Shown here: one piece after another, positions 17,994 through 26,159 of the stretch | Numbering within the stretch: position 1 is the first letter of the stretch | Layout of the letters: every line of letters begins with the position of its first letter | Assembly (NCBI RefSeq): GCF_025506275.1 | Contig: NZ_QYCP01000090.1 | Span: forward strand, 1 to 64,000 | Length of the DNA: 64,000 bases | Source: Brevibacterium permense | GTDB lineage: Bacteria; Actinomycetota; Actinomycetes; Actinomycetales; Brevibacteriaceae | Direction: 5' to 3' | Position numbers and translations under genes: made by a program | The notes under the pieces: generated by a model | What the model saw: only the letters and a program-made list of their open reading frames with translations | The model's database searches: none | What the model was told of the DNA's origin: nothing

Positions 17994-19460
17994 GTGAGCG
18001 TCAAAGTTCGTTTCTGCCCATCGCCCACCGGCACCCCGCACGTCGGCATGGTCCGCACAGCCCTGTTCAACTGGGCCTACGCCAAGCACACCGGCGGCAA
18101 GTTCGTCTTCCGCATCGAGGACACCGACGCGGCACGTGACTCCGAGGAGAGCTTCGGCCAGGTCGTCGAAGCCCTCAAATGGCTGGGCCTGGACTGGGAC
18201 GAAGGCATCGAGGTCGGCGGCGACAACGGACCCTATCGCCAGTCGCAGCGCGGCGAGATCTACGCCGACGTCATCGAGAAGCTCAAGGCCGGCGGCCACA
18301 TCTACGAGTCCTACTCGACCAACGAGGAAGTCGAAGCCCGGCACAAGGCCGCGGGCCGTGACCCGAAGCTCGGCTATGACGGGTACGACCGCGACCTCAC
18401 CGACGCGCAGAAAGCTGCCTTCCGCGCCGAGGGCCGCGAACCGGTGTGGCGCGTGCGCATGCCCGATGAGGACATCACCTTCACCGACCTCGTCCGTGGA
18501 GACATCACCTTCAAGGCCGGAACCGTGCCCGACTTCGTCGTGGTTCGTGCCAATGGCCAGCCGCTGTACACCCTGGTCAACCCCGTCGACGACGCGCTCA
18601 TGGGTATCACTCATGTGCTCCGCGGCGAGGACATCCTGTCCTCGACCCCGCGTCAGATCGTTCTCTACGAACACCTCAAGGCCATCGGCATCGCCGAGGC
18701 GACTCCCGAGTTCGGTCACCTGCCCTACGTCATGGGCGAAGGCAACAAGAAGCTGTCGAAGCGCGACCCCGAATCGAACCTGTTCCTCCACCGCGAGAAC
18801 GGGTTCATCCCCGAGGGACTCATCAACTACCTCGCCCTGCTCGGCTGGTCCATCGGACCCGACCGCGACGTGTTCAGCGTCAAGGAATTCACCGAGGCAT
18901 TCGACGTCCACGATGTCCTGCCCAACCCGGCCCGCTTCGACGTGAAGAAGGCCACCGCCATCAACGCCGACCACATCCGCCTCCTCGATCCGGATGACTT
19001 CCGTGACCGTCTGGTGCCGTATCTCCAGGCCGCCGAGGTGCTCCCGGAGTCCCCGAAGGAGGCTCAGCTGCAGATCCTCGACGAGGCCGCACCGCTCGTG
19101 CAGACCCGCATGAAGCTGCTCGGAGAGGCTCCGGATCTGCTCGCGTTCCTCTTCACCTCCGATGACGACCTCGTCATGGCCGAGGACGGGCTGAAGACGC
19201 TCAAGGACTCCGCCCCCGAGGTGCTCGCCGCCTCGATCGAGGTCCTCGAGGGACTCGATGACTGGACCACGGCCAAACTCGAAGAGGTGCTGTCAGCCAA
19301 GCTCGTCGACGAGATGGAGATCAAACCGCGCCTGGCCTACGGACCCCTGCGTGTGGCCGTGTCCGGCCGCAAGGTCTCACCACCGCTGTTCGAGTCGATG
19401 GAGATCCTCGGCAAGGACTCCTCGCTGAAGCGCCTCAAGGCCCTCGCGGCACAGCTGTGA
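17994..19460 (+). CDS. gltX: Glutamyl-tRNA synthetase
   Basis: Class I aminoacyl-tRNA synthetase of 488 residues that charges tRNA-Glu. In bacteria lacking GlnRS it also misacylates tRNA-Gln for GatCAB. The HIGH-type motif reads [18 protein letters not shown] at residue 8, the KMSKS-type motif [10 protein letters not shown] near 255, and the C-terminal anticodon-binding helical domain completes the normal length. The GTG at 17994 has AAAGGA about 6 bases upstream. Its stop overlaps the next start by four bases (GTGA). tRNA-Gln and tRNA-Glu genes lie 1.5 kb downstream on the same strand, an apt functional neighbourhood. Confidence 0.95.
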   Translation: MSVKVRFCPSPTGTPHVGMVRTALFNWAYAKHTGGKFVFRIEDTDAARDSEESFGQVVEALKWLGLDWDEGIEVGGDNGPYRQSQRGEIYADVIEKLKAGGHIYESYSTNEEVEARHKAAGRDPKLGYDGYDRDLTDAQKAAFRAEGREPVWRVRMPDEDITFTDLVRGDITFKAGTVPDFVVVRANGQPLYTLVNPVDDALMGITHVLRGEDILSSTPRQIVLYEHLKAIGIAEATPEFGHLPYVMGEGNKKLSKRDPESNLFLHRENGFIPEGLINYLALLGWSIGPDRDVFSVKEFTEAFDVHDVLPNPARFDVKKATAINADHIRLLDPDDFRDRLVPYLQAAEVLPESPKEAQLQILDEAAPLVQTRMKLLGEAPDLLAFLFTSDDDLVMAEDGLKTLKDSAPEVLAASIEVLEGLDDWTTAKLEEVLSAKLVDEMEIKPRLAYGPLRVAVSGRKVSPPLFESMEILGKDSSLKRLKALAAQL

Positions 19461-20791
19461 CCATGGTCGAGCAGAAGAACTGGACCCGTGGGGGACTGCA
19501 CTTCCGTGACGTGACGGTCACCGTGCCCTTCGACCATTTCGGAAGGTCGGGGGATGCCGCCTCGGCGGGGAAGAGCGCCGCGTCAGCCGCCTCGGGGAAG
19601 GCGAATCTGCCGGACGCGATGGACGTCTTCGCCCGGATCATCGCCACTGAGGCGGACAGTCAGAAGCCCTACCTCGTGTACCTGCAGGGCGGGCCCGGCG
19701 TGGAAGCCCCGCGCCCGGGCATCGTCGGCGGTCCCGGCGCCTGGGTGAAGCGTGCCCTCGAAGAATTCCAGGTCGTCATGCTCGACCAGCGTGGCACCGG
19801 AAGATCGAATCCGATCGGCTCTGTTGATGGGGCCATCACCGGACTGGAGACGGTAGGGGACGGCCCGGCCGCGATCGCCGAGGCGCTGTCCTTCTTCCGT
19901 GCCGATTCGATCGTCGAGGACGCGGAGATCCTGCGCCGCCACCTCGGCGCGGAAACCTGGTCCCTGCTGGGGCAGTCCTTCGGCGGCTTCACGACTCTGC
20001 GCTACATCTCCGCGCATTCGGATGCCCTTCACGAGGTGTACTTCACCGGCGGTCTGCCGGCGATCGGCCTCGATCCGGCGACCGTCTACGGACGTACGTG
20101 GGAGGGCATGATCCGCAAGTCCGAGCAGTATTACGCAGCGTTCCCCGGCGACCGTGAGAAGATGCGGCACCTCGTCGAACTTGCGTCTGTCGGTGACGGT
20201 CTCGCCCTGCCCGGGGGAGCGCGGGCGACGCCGGAGCGGATCCGTCTGCTCGGGCACTTCCTCGGCGCTTCGGATGGTCCGGAGAAGCTGCATTATCTGC
20301 TCGACCTCGACTTCTCTTCGGGGGCATTCCGGCATGACCTTGCCGCGTCTCTGCCGTTCTCGGGGCGCAATCCGCTCTATGCCGTCATCCACGAATCCTG
20401 CTGGGCCGACGGCACGGTGACGAACTGGGCGGCCAGGCGGGCGATGCCCGATGCCGTGGTCAAGGATCCGACGCTGCTGGCCGGCGAGCATGCCGGGCCG
20501 GAGTCGCTGCATGAGGATCCGGAGCTTACGCCCTTCGCCGAGGTGGCAGAGATCGTCGCCGCACGTCAGTGGCCCGGTCTCTACGATGTCGACGCTCTGC
20601 AGGCCGCCTCGGTCCGTGGTGCGGCGGCAGTGTACTTCGAAGACGCCTACGTGCCGGTGGAGTATTCGCTGTCCACGGCCGAGCATCTTTCCGGGGTGCA
20701 GCCGTGGGTGACGAACGAGTACGAACACAACGGTCTGCGTGCCGACGGCTACCGGGTCCTCGACCGGCTCATCGGCCTCGCCCGCGGGTGA
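19457..20791 (+). CDS. Prolyl aminopeptidase-type alpha/beta hydrolase (S33)
   Basis: Protein of 444 residues. The PIP-family blocks are seen in order: [13 protein letters not shown] near 75, [14 protein letters not shown] near 112, and the nucleophile elbow [13 protein letters not shown] near 170 (G-x-S-x-G). The C-terminal catalytic region includes [13 protein letters not shown] near 395, with the Asp, and [11 protein letters not shown] near 420, with the His. Members release N-terminal proline from peptides. A variable Ala/Ser/Gly-rich stretch at residues 32-52 looks like an insertion. The GTG at 19457 overlaps the gltX stop; an ATG at 19463 is an alternative. Confidence 0.87.
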   Translation: MTMVEQKNWTRGGLHFRDVTVTVPFDHFGRSGDAASAGKSAASAASGKANLPDAMDVFARIIATEADSQKPYLVYLQGGPGVEAPRPGIVGGPGAWVKRALEEFQVVMLDQRGTGRSNPIGSVDGAITGLETVGDGPAAIAEALSFFRADSIVEDAEILRRHLGAETWSLLGQSFGGFTTLRYISAHSDALHEVYFTGGLPAIGLDPATVYGRTWEGMIRKSEQYYAAFPGDREKMRHLVELASVGDGLALPGGARATPERIRLLGHFLGASDGPEKLHYLLDLDFSSGAFRHDLAASLPFSGRNPLYAVIHESCWADGTVTNWAARRAMPDAVVKDPTLLAGEHAGPESLHEDPELTPFAEVAEIVAARQWPGLYDVDALQAASVRGAAAVYFEDAYVPVEYSLSTAEHLSGVQPWVTNEYEHNGLRADGYRVLDRLIGLARG

Positions 20792-20913
20792 GGCCGGGGC
20801 CCGTCGGGACAGGCAGACCGAGCCCACGCGCGGGACTACTTGGCCTGTCGGCGGGCTGGGTGCGGTGAGCCAGTTGTGTTAAGAAGGTCACACTGAAAAG
20901 GAGCCTCTCGGAT

Positions 20914-20943
20914 TTGTCGGGAGGCGGGGTGCTTGTGTAGAGT
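20914..20943 (+). promoter_or_regulatory. Promoter of the tRNA-Gln/tRNA-Glu unit
   Basis: TTGTCG (20914-20919) and TAGAGT (20938-20943) are separated by 18 bases, a good sigma70-type match. Transcription would start near 20950, 44 bases before tRNA-Gln. In the gap before it (20792-20913) a weak stem, GACAGGC at 20808 with GCCTGTC at 20843, may end the S33 peptidase transcript. Confidence 0.55.
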
Positions 20944-20993
20944 TATATCTCGTTGCTCAGGGAAATCTCCTCGGGGATAACCTTGAAAAACAT

Positions 20994-21065
20994 TGGGCTA
21001 TGGTGTAATTGGCAGCACGAGTGATTCTGGTTCATTTAGTCTAGGTTCAAGTCCTGGTAGCCCAG
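20994..21065 (+). tRNA. tRNA-Gln (anticodon CTG)
   Basis: A 72-base cloverleaf: acceptor TGGGCTA pairs with TAGCCCA, discriminator G, anticodon stem AGTGA/TCATT enclosing TTCTGGT, T-arm CTAGG-TTCAAGT-CCTGG. The CCA end is not encoded. It reads CAG codons and lies 37 bases before tRNA-Glu on the same probable transcript. Confidence 0.93.
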
Positions 21066-21102
21066 CGGACACAGTCTGGATCTGTCCAGGAGTGTTGTTC
21101 TA

Positions 21103-21175
21103 GCCCCCGTCGTCTAGTGGCCTAGGACGCCGCCCTCTCAAGGCGGTAACGGCAGTTCGAATCTGCTCGGGGGTA
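21103..21175 (+). tRNA. tRNA-Glu (anticodon CTC)
   Basis: A 73-base cloverleaf: acceptor GCCCCCG pairs with CGGGGGT, discriminator A. The anticodon stem CCGCC/GGCGG encloses CTCTCAA, giving CTC for GAG codons. The T-loop is TTCGAAT. No CCA is encoded. A strong hairpin follows after 5 bases. Confidence 0.95.
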
Positions 21176-21180
21176 CGGTT

Positions 21181-21211
21181 GAGCCCCGCATCGAATTTCG
21201 GTGCGGGGCTC
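21181..21211 (+). terminator. Terminator of the tRNA unit
   Basis: GAGCCCCGCA (21181-21190) pairs perfectly with TGCGGGGCTC (21202-21211). The tail ACTCTAATT is only mildly T-rich, but the position 5 bases after tRNA-Glu makes a terminator likely. Confidence 0.75.
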
Positions 21212-21321
21212 ACTCTAATTCACGGGCGTTTTCCCTCGTTTTCCACTCCGCTGGTCATAGGCCCGAAGGAAGCACGGGTTTGAGGAGGCTGTAGGGGGCG
21301 GGACTCACTCGCCCCAAATTG

Positions 21322-21401
21322 AGGTCACTATCGGATGCTTCCGCCAAAACTCAGGTCGCTATCGGATGCTTTCTTGCGCGAAAAGTATCCGATAGCGACC
21401 T
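21322..21401. repeat. Three copies of a 19-bp repeat, two forming a long stem
   Basis: AGGTCACTATCGGATGCTT (21322-21340), AGGTCGCTATCGGATGCTT (21353-21371) and an inverted copy (21383-21401) that differs at one base. Copies 2 and 3 form a stem of about 19 bp with one mismatch around a short loop. The element lies 20 bases beyond the stop of the DUF4282 gene, so it may end that transcript, but the extra direct copy suggests a dispersed palindromic repeat or the relic of a mobile element. The rest of 21212-21420 shows nothing recognisable. Confidence 0.85.
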
Positions 21402-21420
21402 ATTCTTCTGGTGCAGTGAG

Positions 21421-22182
21421 TCAGCGGCTGACTGAATCGGCGATGCGCTTCGTATGTTCGGCCGTCTTGATGTTGGAGACGATGAGCTCGAGCACGAGAC
21501 GGACGCCGATGACCCACAGGGCCGGGATGATCCAGCCGAAGATGATCGACAGGATCAGTGGCAGCACGCTGAAGCTCGGTCCACCGCTGAGGTAGCTCGA
21601 TGCCGAACCTGCGGCGATTCCCGTGGTGATGCCGGCGACGATGGTCCCGAGGTAGGACAGGACCGCGACCACGATCGCGATGATGTAGATGAAGCCCGCC
21701 CACTTCACCGCGATGAAGTTGTCGAATCGGATGTCGAACAGCGACTTGAAGAACCCGGACTGCTGAGGCGCCGACTGCGGAGCCTGACCATACGCAGGCT
21801 GCCCGAAGGCAGGCTGGCCGTACGCCTGCTGTTGGGCCGTACCCTGCGAGTATGCGCCCTGCTGGTAGGGGTCCTGCTGGTAAGCGCCGGGCTGCGAATA
21901 CCCGCCCTGCTGGTACTGCTGTCCCTGTGCCTGATAGGCATTGGGATCATAGGTGCCCTGCTGATAGCTGGGCTGATCGGGCTGGAACTGTGCATCATTG
22001 CCGTGCTGCGATGCCGGCGCATCCTGGCTGGGCTGGAACTGAGTGTCCTGAGGGTTCTGCGCCGAGTGATCCGAGGCGGACTGGGCACTCTCTGGCTGGT
22101 CGCTCGCGCCGGGGCTCTGGCCGTCGAGGTTCTGCTCAGCCGAGGTACTGTTCGGGTCGTTCGGGTTCTGCGGTGTCGACAT
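21421..22182 (-). CDS. DUF4282 membrane protein with Gln/Tyr/Gly-rich N-terminus
   Basis: Protein of 253 residues. The first ~145 residues are a disordered, Gln/Pro/Ser/Tyr/Gly-rich region with imperfect YQQG-type repeats. After them comes the DUF4282 block (SLFDIRFDNFIAVKWAGFIY near 155) with two hydrophobic segments (about 165-195 and 205-235) separated by a Gly/Ser-rich loop, and then a short C-terminal tail. A membrane location is clear; the function is unknown. The ATG at 22182 has AGGGGAC upstream. A longer reading to 22329 lacks a ribosome site. Confidence 0.8.
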   Translation of the reverse strand: MSTPQNPNDPNSTSAEQNLDGQSPGASDQPESAQSASDHSAQNPQDTQFQPSQDAPASQHGNDAQFQPDQPSYQQGTYDPNAYQAQGQQYQQGGYSQPGAYQQDPYQQGAYSQGTAQQQAYGQPAFGQPAYGQAPQSAPQQSGFFKSLFDIRFDNFIAVKWAGFIYIIAIVVAVLSYLGTIVAGITTGIAAGSASSYLSGGPSFSVLPLILSIIFGWIIPALWVIGVRLVLELIVSNIKTAEHTKRIADSVSR

Positions 22183-22350
22183 GGTGTCCCCTTCGAGAAT
22201 GGAACGCACCCAGGACAGGGCACGCTCGCCTGATATCTGCCTGTAGTCGCAACCTATCAGGATGCGCCGACTCGCAGCAGGGCGACTGTCATTTTGGAAG
22301 GAAGCACGAAGTGTTGACTCAGCCCGCAATCCCAGGCTGAGGTGATGGCG

Positions 22351-23400
22351 TCAGGCGTCGGAGTCAGTGGGAGCATCGTCGGGGGCAGACGAAGCCTCCG
22401 CTGAGTCAGCGGGAGCATTGTCGGAGACGGACGAAGCCGAATCGGCATTTCCGTCATCGATCCCGGTCAAGGCGATGCTCCACTCGACGGCAAGCTCGTC
22501 ACCCGGGGAGACGACGTCGAAGTCCTCGCCGGCTTCGCCCGCGGCGAATGCATTCGGAGGGCACGTCATCGGCTCGATCGCAATCGCCCGACGAGCCAGA
22601 TCCTCATCGAGGCCGTCGCCCGTACACGCCTGCCAGGTGCGGAACCCCGGCCCCATCCCGACGACGACCTCGCGCTGATCTGCACCCTTCAGTCGTGCCC
22701 TCGACCATCCGTCGTCACCCCGCCGAGGCTGCCCGAAAGCATCATCGAGGATCGTGCCGCCGATGAGGCGCAGCGCCCGGAAGTCCTTGCACACCATGCA
22801 TGCGGAATCATCGGAGGCATGATCGGCCGGGACGGCAGTGCCGTCATCGAAGGGACGAACAGCCGTGGGGATGAGCCGCTCATCGGTCTCGTACCAGCGC
22901 GCAGCGGGAATGACGAGCTGAGCCTCATCGACGAGCTCACCATCCCCGGCCGAGAGCCACGGATGAAATCCGAAACCGAACGGTGCGGGAGCCGACCCCG
23001 TGTTCAGGGCACGTGCGCGCATGCGCAGCTCCGCCTCGGCGAGTTCGAAATCCACCTGCAGATCGAACGCAAACGGATACCCCTCCGTCGGCTCCAGCGT
23101 GTATTCGAGGCTGACCATCGACTCTGTGCGCTCGACCACGGACCATTGCACATCGGCGACGAGACCATGAAGTGCGGTACCCCGCTCGGGCTCGGTGATC
23201 GGCAGCCGGCGGCTGTCGCCGGCGAAGTCGTAATGGCCCCCATCGATCCGATTCGGCCAGGGCGCGAGCACGGCTCCGTCGAACGCCTTCATCGGCACCA
23301 CGACCGGACGATCGCCGACGCTGAAGCTCACCAAGCTCGCGCCGATGGGGGAGATGACCGCCGCCGACCCGTCACAGGCGAGTGCGATGGTGGCGGACAT
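22351..23400 (-). CDS. galM: Aldose 1-epimerase family protein
   Basis: Mutarotase-fold enzyme of 349 residues, expected to interconvert alpha and beta anomers of galactose or glucose. Seen in order: VLAPWPNRIDGGHYDF near residue 45, the catalytic-histidine region GTALHGLVADVQW near 73, FGFGFHPWLS near 140 with the second histidine, and the closing IAIEPMTCPPNAF near 290 with the glutamate. The last ~30 residues are a duplicated Ala/Ser/Asp-rich tail outside the fold. It diverges from galT with 119 bp between starts, placing it in the galactose cluster. A ribosome site TGGAGA precedes the ATG. Confidence 0.85.
   Translation of the reverse strand: MSATIALACDGSAAVISPIGASLVSFSVGDRPVVVPMKAFDGAVLAPWPNRIDGGHYDFAGDSRRLPITEPERGTALHGLVADVQWSVVERTESMVSLEYTLEPTEGYPFAFDLQVDFELAEAELRMRARALNTGSAPAPFGFGFHPWLSAGDGELVDEAQLVIPAARWYETDERLIPTAVRPFDDGTAVPADHASDDSACMVCKDFRALRLIGGTILDDAFGQPRRGDDGWSRARLKGADQREVVVGMGPGFRTWQACTGDGLDEDLARRAIAIEPMTCPPNAFAAGEAGEDFDVVSPGDELAVEWSIALTGIDDGNADSASSVSDNAPADSAEASSAPDDAPTDSDA
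22361..22444 (-). repeat. 42-bp tandem duplication at the 3' end of the aldose epimerase gene
   Basis: Two 42-bp units (22361-22402 and 22403-22444) each begin GAGTCAG on the plus strand and differ at several positions. They encode two 14-residue Ala/Ser/Asp/Pro units that form the C-terminal tail of the protein. Confidence 0.75.
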
Positions 23401-23442
23401 AGGTCTCCAGGGTGCTCGAGCGCGGGAAGAACAGTTGCAGAT

Positions 23443-23448
23443 ATTCTA
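23443..23448 (-). promoter_or_regulatory. -10 box (TAGAAT) for galM
   Basis: On the minus strand TAGAAT would start transcription near 23436, giving a 36-base leader with a TGGAGA ribosome site. It is about 40 bp from the DeoR-type site of galT, so one repressor could influence both directions. Confidence 0.45.
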
Positions 23449-23480
23449 CGCCGTCCGCACGCATCCGGGCCGCCAGATGT

Positions 23481-23504
23481 TAGCATTATGATCGAAAATG
23501 ATAA
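23481..23504 (+). promoter_or_regulatory. galT promoter with DeoR-type operator over the start point
   Basis: A TAGCAT -10 box (23481-23486) predicts a start near 23493. Overlapping it is TGATCG (23489-23494) and TGATAA (23499-23504), repeats 10 bp apart, inside the partial dyad TTAT-N11-ATAA (23486-23504). The same TGATCG repeats with 10/20-bp spacing occur upstream of the symporter gene at 29.1 kb. This is the expected layout for repression by a DeoR-family protein. Confidence 0.6.
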
Positions 23505-23519
23505 CTTTTGGGAGGTCTG

Positions 23520-24740
23520 ATGCCAGCGTCGCATCGCCGGGCGAACCTGTCCGATGGTCGTGAGATCCTGTTCTTCCAGGACCCCGACTCACCTGCACCG
23601 ATGATCGCCGCCGACCCTCGGCCACACGATTCGCGACCAGACAGCGGAACCCTGCGCTTCGACGTTCTCACCGGCGAATGGGTCGCCGTGGCCACGCACC
23701 GGCAGACCCGCACCCACCTGCCCGCCGCCGCCGAATGTCCGCTGTGCCCGTCGACGCCGGATCGTCCCACAGAGATCCCGGCCGCGGACTTCGACGTCGC
23801 CGTCTTCGAGAACCGCTTCCCCTCCCTCGGCCCCGGCCTCGGTGATGTTCCGTCCTCTCAGAGCGTGGACACCACCTTCGCCGAGGCGGCCGCCGACTCC
23901 GCCGAAACCGTGACCTCTGCGCTGTCGGGACCGGGATACGGTCGCTGCGAAGTCGTCGTCTTCTCCTCGGAGCACACCGGCTCCTTCGAATGCCTCGGCA
24001 CCGCACGCGCCCGCACCGTCATCGACGCATGGGCCAATCGGACCGCCGAACTCTCTGCCCTGCCGGGCATCGAACAGGTCTTCATGTTCGAGAACCGCGG
24101 GGAGGAGATCGGAGTGACGATGAACCACCCGCACGGTCAGATCTATGCTTACCCCTATGTCACCCCGCACACTGCAATCACCTCGGCCCGGGCGCATGAA
24201 CACCTGCGCCGGACCGGTCGGCCGCTGCTCGGCGATGTGCTCGCCTTCGAACGCGAGGCAGGGGAGCGAATGATCCTTGAGACCGATCACTTCTCCGCCT
24301 TCGTGCCCTTCGCGGCCCGCTGGCCGATCGAAGTCCACCTCGTTCCGCACCGCCAGGTGGGAAGCGTCGACGAGCTCGACGAGACCGAACGCGACGACCT
24401 GGCTCGCGTCTATCCGGACGTGCTGCGCCGCATCGACGGCCTCTACCCGAGTCCCACACCGTATATCGCGGCCTGGCATCAGGCGCCGGTCAACAGTGCC
24501 GACCGCCGCGCCGACTGGCTCCACCTCGAGATCACGAGCCCCCGTCGTGCTGAGAACAAGCTGAAGTTCCTCGCCGGTTCGGAAGCCGCAATGGGCGCCT
24601 TCGTCGGCGACGTCTCCGCCGAGGAGACCGCAGCCAGACTGCGTGCCGTGACCCTGGAACCCCTCGCCGAGGCGGCCGTACCCGCAGCCGCGAACGCGAG
24701 CACGGCTTCGGCATTCGGCCCGGAAGACGATCGTTCATGA
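23520..24740 (+). CDS. galT: Galactose-1-phosphate uridylyltransferase
   Basis: Leloir-pathway enzyme of 406 residues exchanging UMP between UDP-glucose and galactose-1-phosphate. The HIT-like active site is NHPHGQIYAYPY near residue 202 (H-P-H nucleophile), preceded by FENRGEEIGVTM. A zinc-type pair is in ECPLCPSTPDRP near 75, and the second domain has YIAAWHQAP near 320. GGGAGG lies 5 bases before the ATG at 23520. The stop overlaps the galK start by four bases (ATGA), so galTK form an operon. No galE is in the window. Confidence 0.93.
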   Translation: MPASHRRANLSDGREILFFQDPDSPAPMIAADPRPHDSRPDSGTLRFDVLTGEWVAVATHRQTRTHLPAAAECPLCPSTPDRPTEIPAADFDVAVFENRFPSLGPGLGDVPSSQSVDTTFAEAAADSAETVTSALSGPGYGRCEVVVFSSEHTGSFECLGTARARTVIDAWANRTAELSALPGIEQVFMFENRGEEIGVTMNHPHGQIYAYPYVTPHTAITSARAHEHLRRTGRPLLGDVLAFEREAGERMILETDHFSAFVPFAARWPIEVHLVPHRQVGSVDELDETERDDLARVYPDVLRRIDGLYPSPTPYIAAWHQAPVNSADRRADWLHLEITSPRRAENKLKFLAGSEAAMGAFVGDVSAEETAARLRAVTLEPLAEAAVPAAANASTASAFGPEDDRS

Positions 24741-26044
24741 CCGCAGAGACCCCCGAGGCCGTATCCACACCGACCCCCGGACACCTCGTCGAGGAGTTCG
24801 AGTCCCTGTTCGGATACCGTCCGATCGGTTCCTTCCGTGCTCCAGGCAGGGTGAACTTCATCGGCGAACATACCGACTACAACGCCGGCTTCGTCCTGCC
24901 GATCGCCATCGATCGGGCGGTCTACGTCGCCATCGGTCGGCGACCCGACAACGGCGCTGACGGGCGAGGCGGGGACGCCGCAGAGCGGCAGGTCGTTGAC
25001 GCAGAGAGCACGGGGACTGTGCAGCCGCCTCGGCGAGGGGACAGCATTCGCATCGTCTCCGACCATCGCGATGACACCGGCCGGAGAATGTCCGGCCAGT
25101 TCGCGGCCGCGGACCTCTTGCCCGGAACCCTGCCCGGATGGCTGAGCCATCCTGCGGGAGTCGTCGACGAGATCGCGAAGACCACCGGCACGGTTGTCGG
25201 CGGAGTCGACCTCTATATCGAATCCACCGTGCCCGTCGGTGCCGGACTGTCGTCATCGCACGCACTCGAAGTCGCGGTGCTCATCGCCCTCGACGAGGTG
25301 TACGACCTCGGCCTCGACGACCGGGAGAAAGTCCTGCTGACACAGCGAGCCGAGAACGACTTCGTCGGTGCGCCGACGGGAATCGTCGACCAGGCCGCTT
25401 CGATCATGACCGAGGCCGGGCATGCGCTCTTCCTCGACTGCCGTGACCTCAGCGCTCGCCAGATTCCATTCGACCTCGACGCCGAGGGGCTCAGACTCCT
25501 CGTCATCGACTCGAAGGTCTCTCACTCGCACAGCGAAAGCGGGTACGGCGCCAGGCGGAGGACCTGTGAGGAGTCCGCCGCGATCTTCGGAGTCGACAGT
25601 CTGCGGGAACTCGCCGATGACGTCGACCTGAGCGAACTGACCGAGGAGCAGCGGAGGCGGGTGCGCCACGTCATCGCCGAAAACGCACGGGTCTGCGCCA
25701 CCGTCGAATTGCTCGAGGACAATGAACGAGCAACCGGCGACGAGCATGATGCGCGCATCAGTGCCATCGGCGACCTATTGGTGGCTTCCCACGAATCTCT
25801 GCAGCACGACTACGAGGTCTCCTGTGTCGAACTTGACGTGGCGGTGGCCGCCGCAATGGGAGCCGGGGCGCTCGGCGCGCGGATGATCGGCGGCGGCTTC
25901 GGCGGTTCCGCGATCGCCCTCATCCACGCAGACCAGGTTGTTCAAGTTGGCGACGCCGTCACCGCGGCATTCGCCGAGCACGGCTGCGGGGCGCCGGACA
26001 TCTTCGCTGTCAGCGCGGGTCGGGGTGCTGCCCGGTTCGACTGA
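24737..26044 (+). CDS. galK: Galactokinase
   Basis: GHMP-family kinase phosphorylating galactose at C1; 435 residues, slightly longer than the usual ~390. Galactokinase signature GRVNFIGEHTDYNAGFVLP is near residue 38, GHMP motif PVGAGLSSSHALEVAV near 167, and the C-terminal GARMIGGGFGGSAIAL near 385. About 35 extra residues rich in Gly, Asp and Arg (around 74-110) separate VYVAIGRR from SIRIVSDHR, where the E. coli enzyme has a short turn. The gene is translationally coupled to galT. The downstream gap 26045-26159 shows no clear terminator. Confidence 0.93.
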   Translation: MTAETPEAVSTPTPGHLVEEFESLFGYRPIGSFRAPGRVNFIGEHTDYNAGFVLPIAIDRAVYVAIGRRPDNGADGRGGDAAERQVVDAESTGTVQPPRRGDSIRIVSDHRDDTGRRMSGQFAAADLLPGTLPGWLSHPAGVVDEIAKTTGTVVGGVDLYIESTVPVGAGLSSSHALEVAVLIALDEVYDLGLDDREKVLLTQRAENDFVGAPTGIVDQAASIMTEAGHALFLDCRDLSARQIPFDLDAEGLRLLVIDSKVSHSHSESGYGARRRTCEESAAIFGVDSLRELADDVDLSELTEEQRRRVRHVIAENARVCATVELLEDNERATGDEHDARISAIGDLLVASHESLQHDYEVSCVELDVAVAAAMGAGALGARMIGGGFGGSAIALIHADQVVQVGDAVTAAFAEHGCGAPDIFAVSAGRGAARFD

Positions 26045-26159
26045 ACCTTTTTCGGCTGAGCCGCTGATTCGGCTGACCCGGCAGGCGTTGACTTCCCGAA
26101 CCTTCGCAGCTCATGCTTGAACCTCAGATGAGGATGGACTCAAGCAGGCGGGGGAGCGC

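Noticed and set aside
21322..21401. CRISPR array
   Set aside because: Only three repeat copies, one inverted, spacing about 12 bp, and no cas genes.
21176..21420. Integration site of a mobile element behind tRNA-Glu
   Set aside because: No duplicated tRNA 3' end, integrase or phage gene is visible nearby.
26045..26159. Terminator after galK
   Set aside because: Imperfect CGGCTGA repeats are present but do not pair into a convincing stem.
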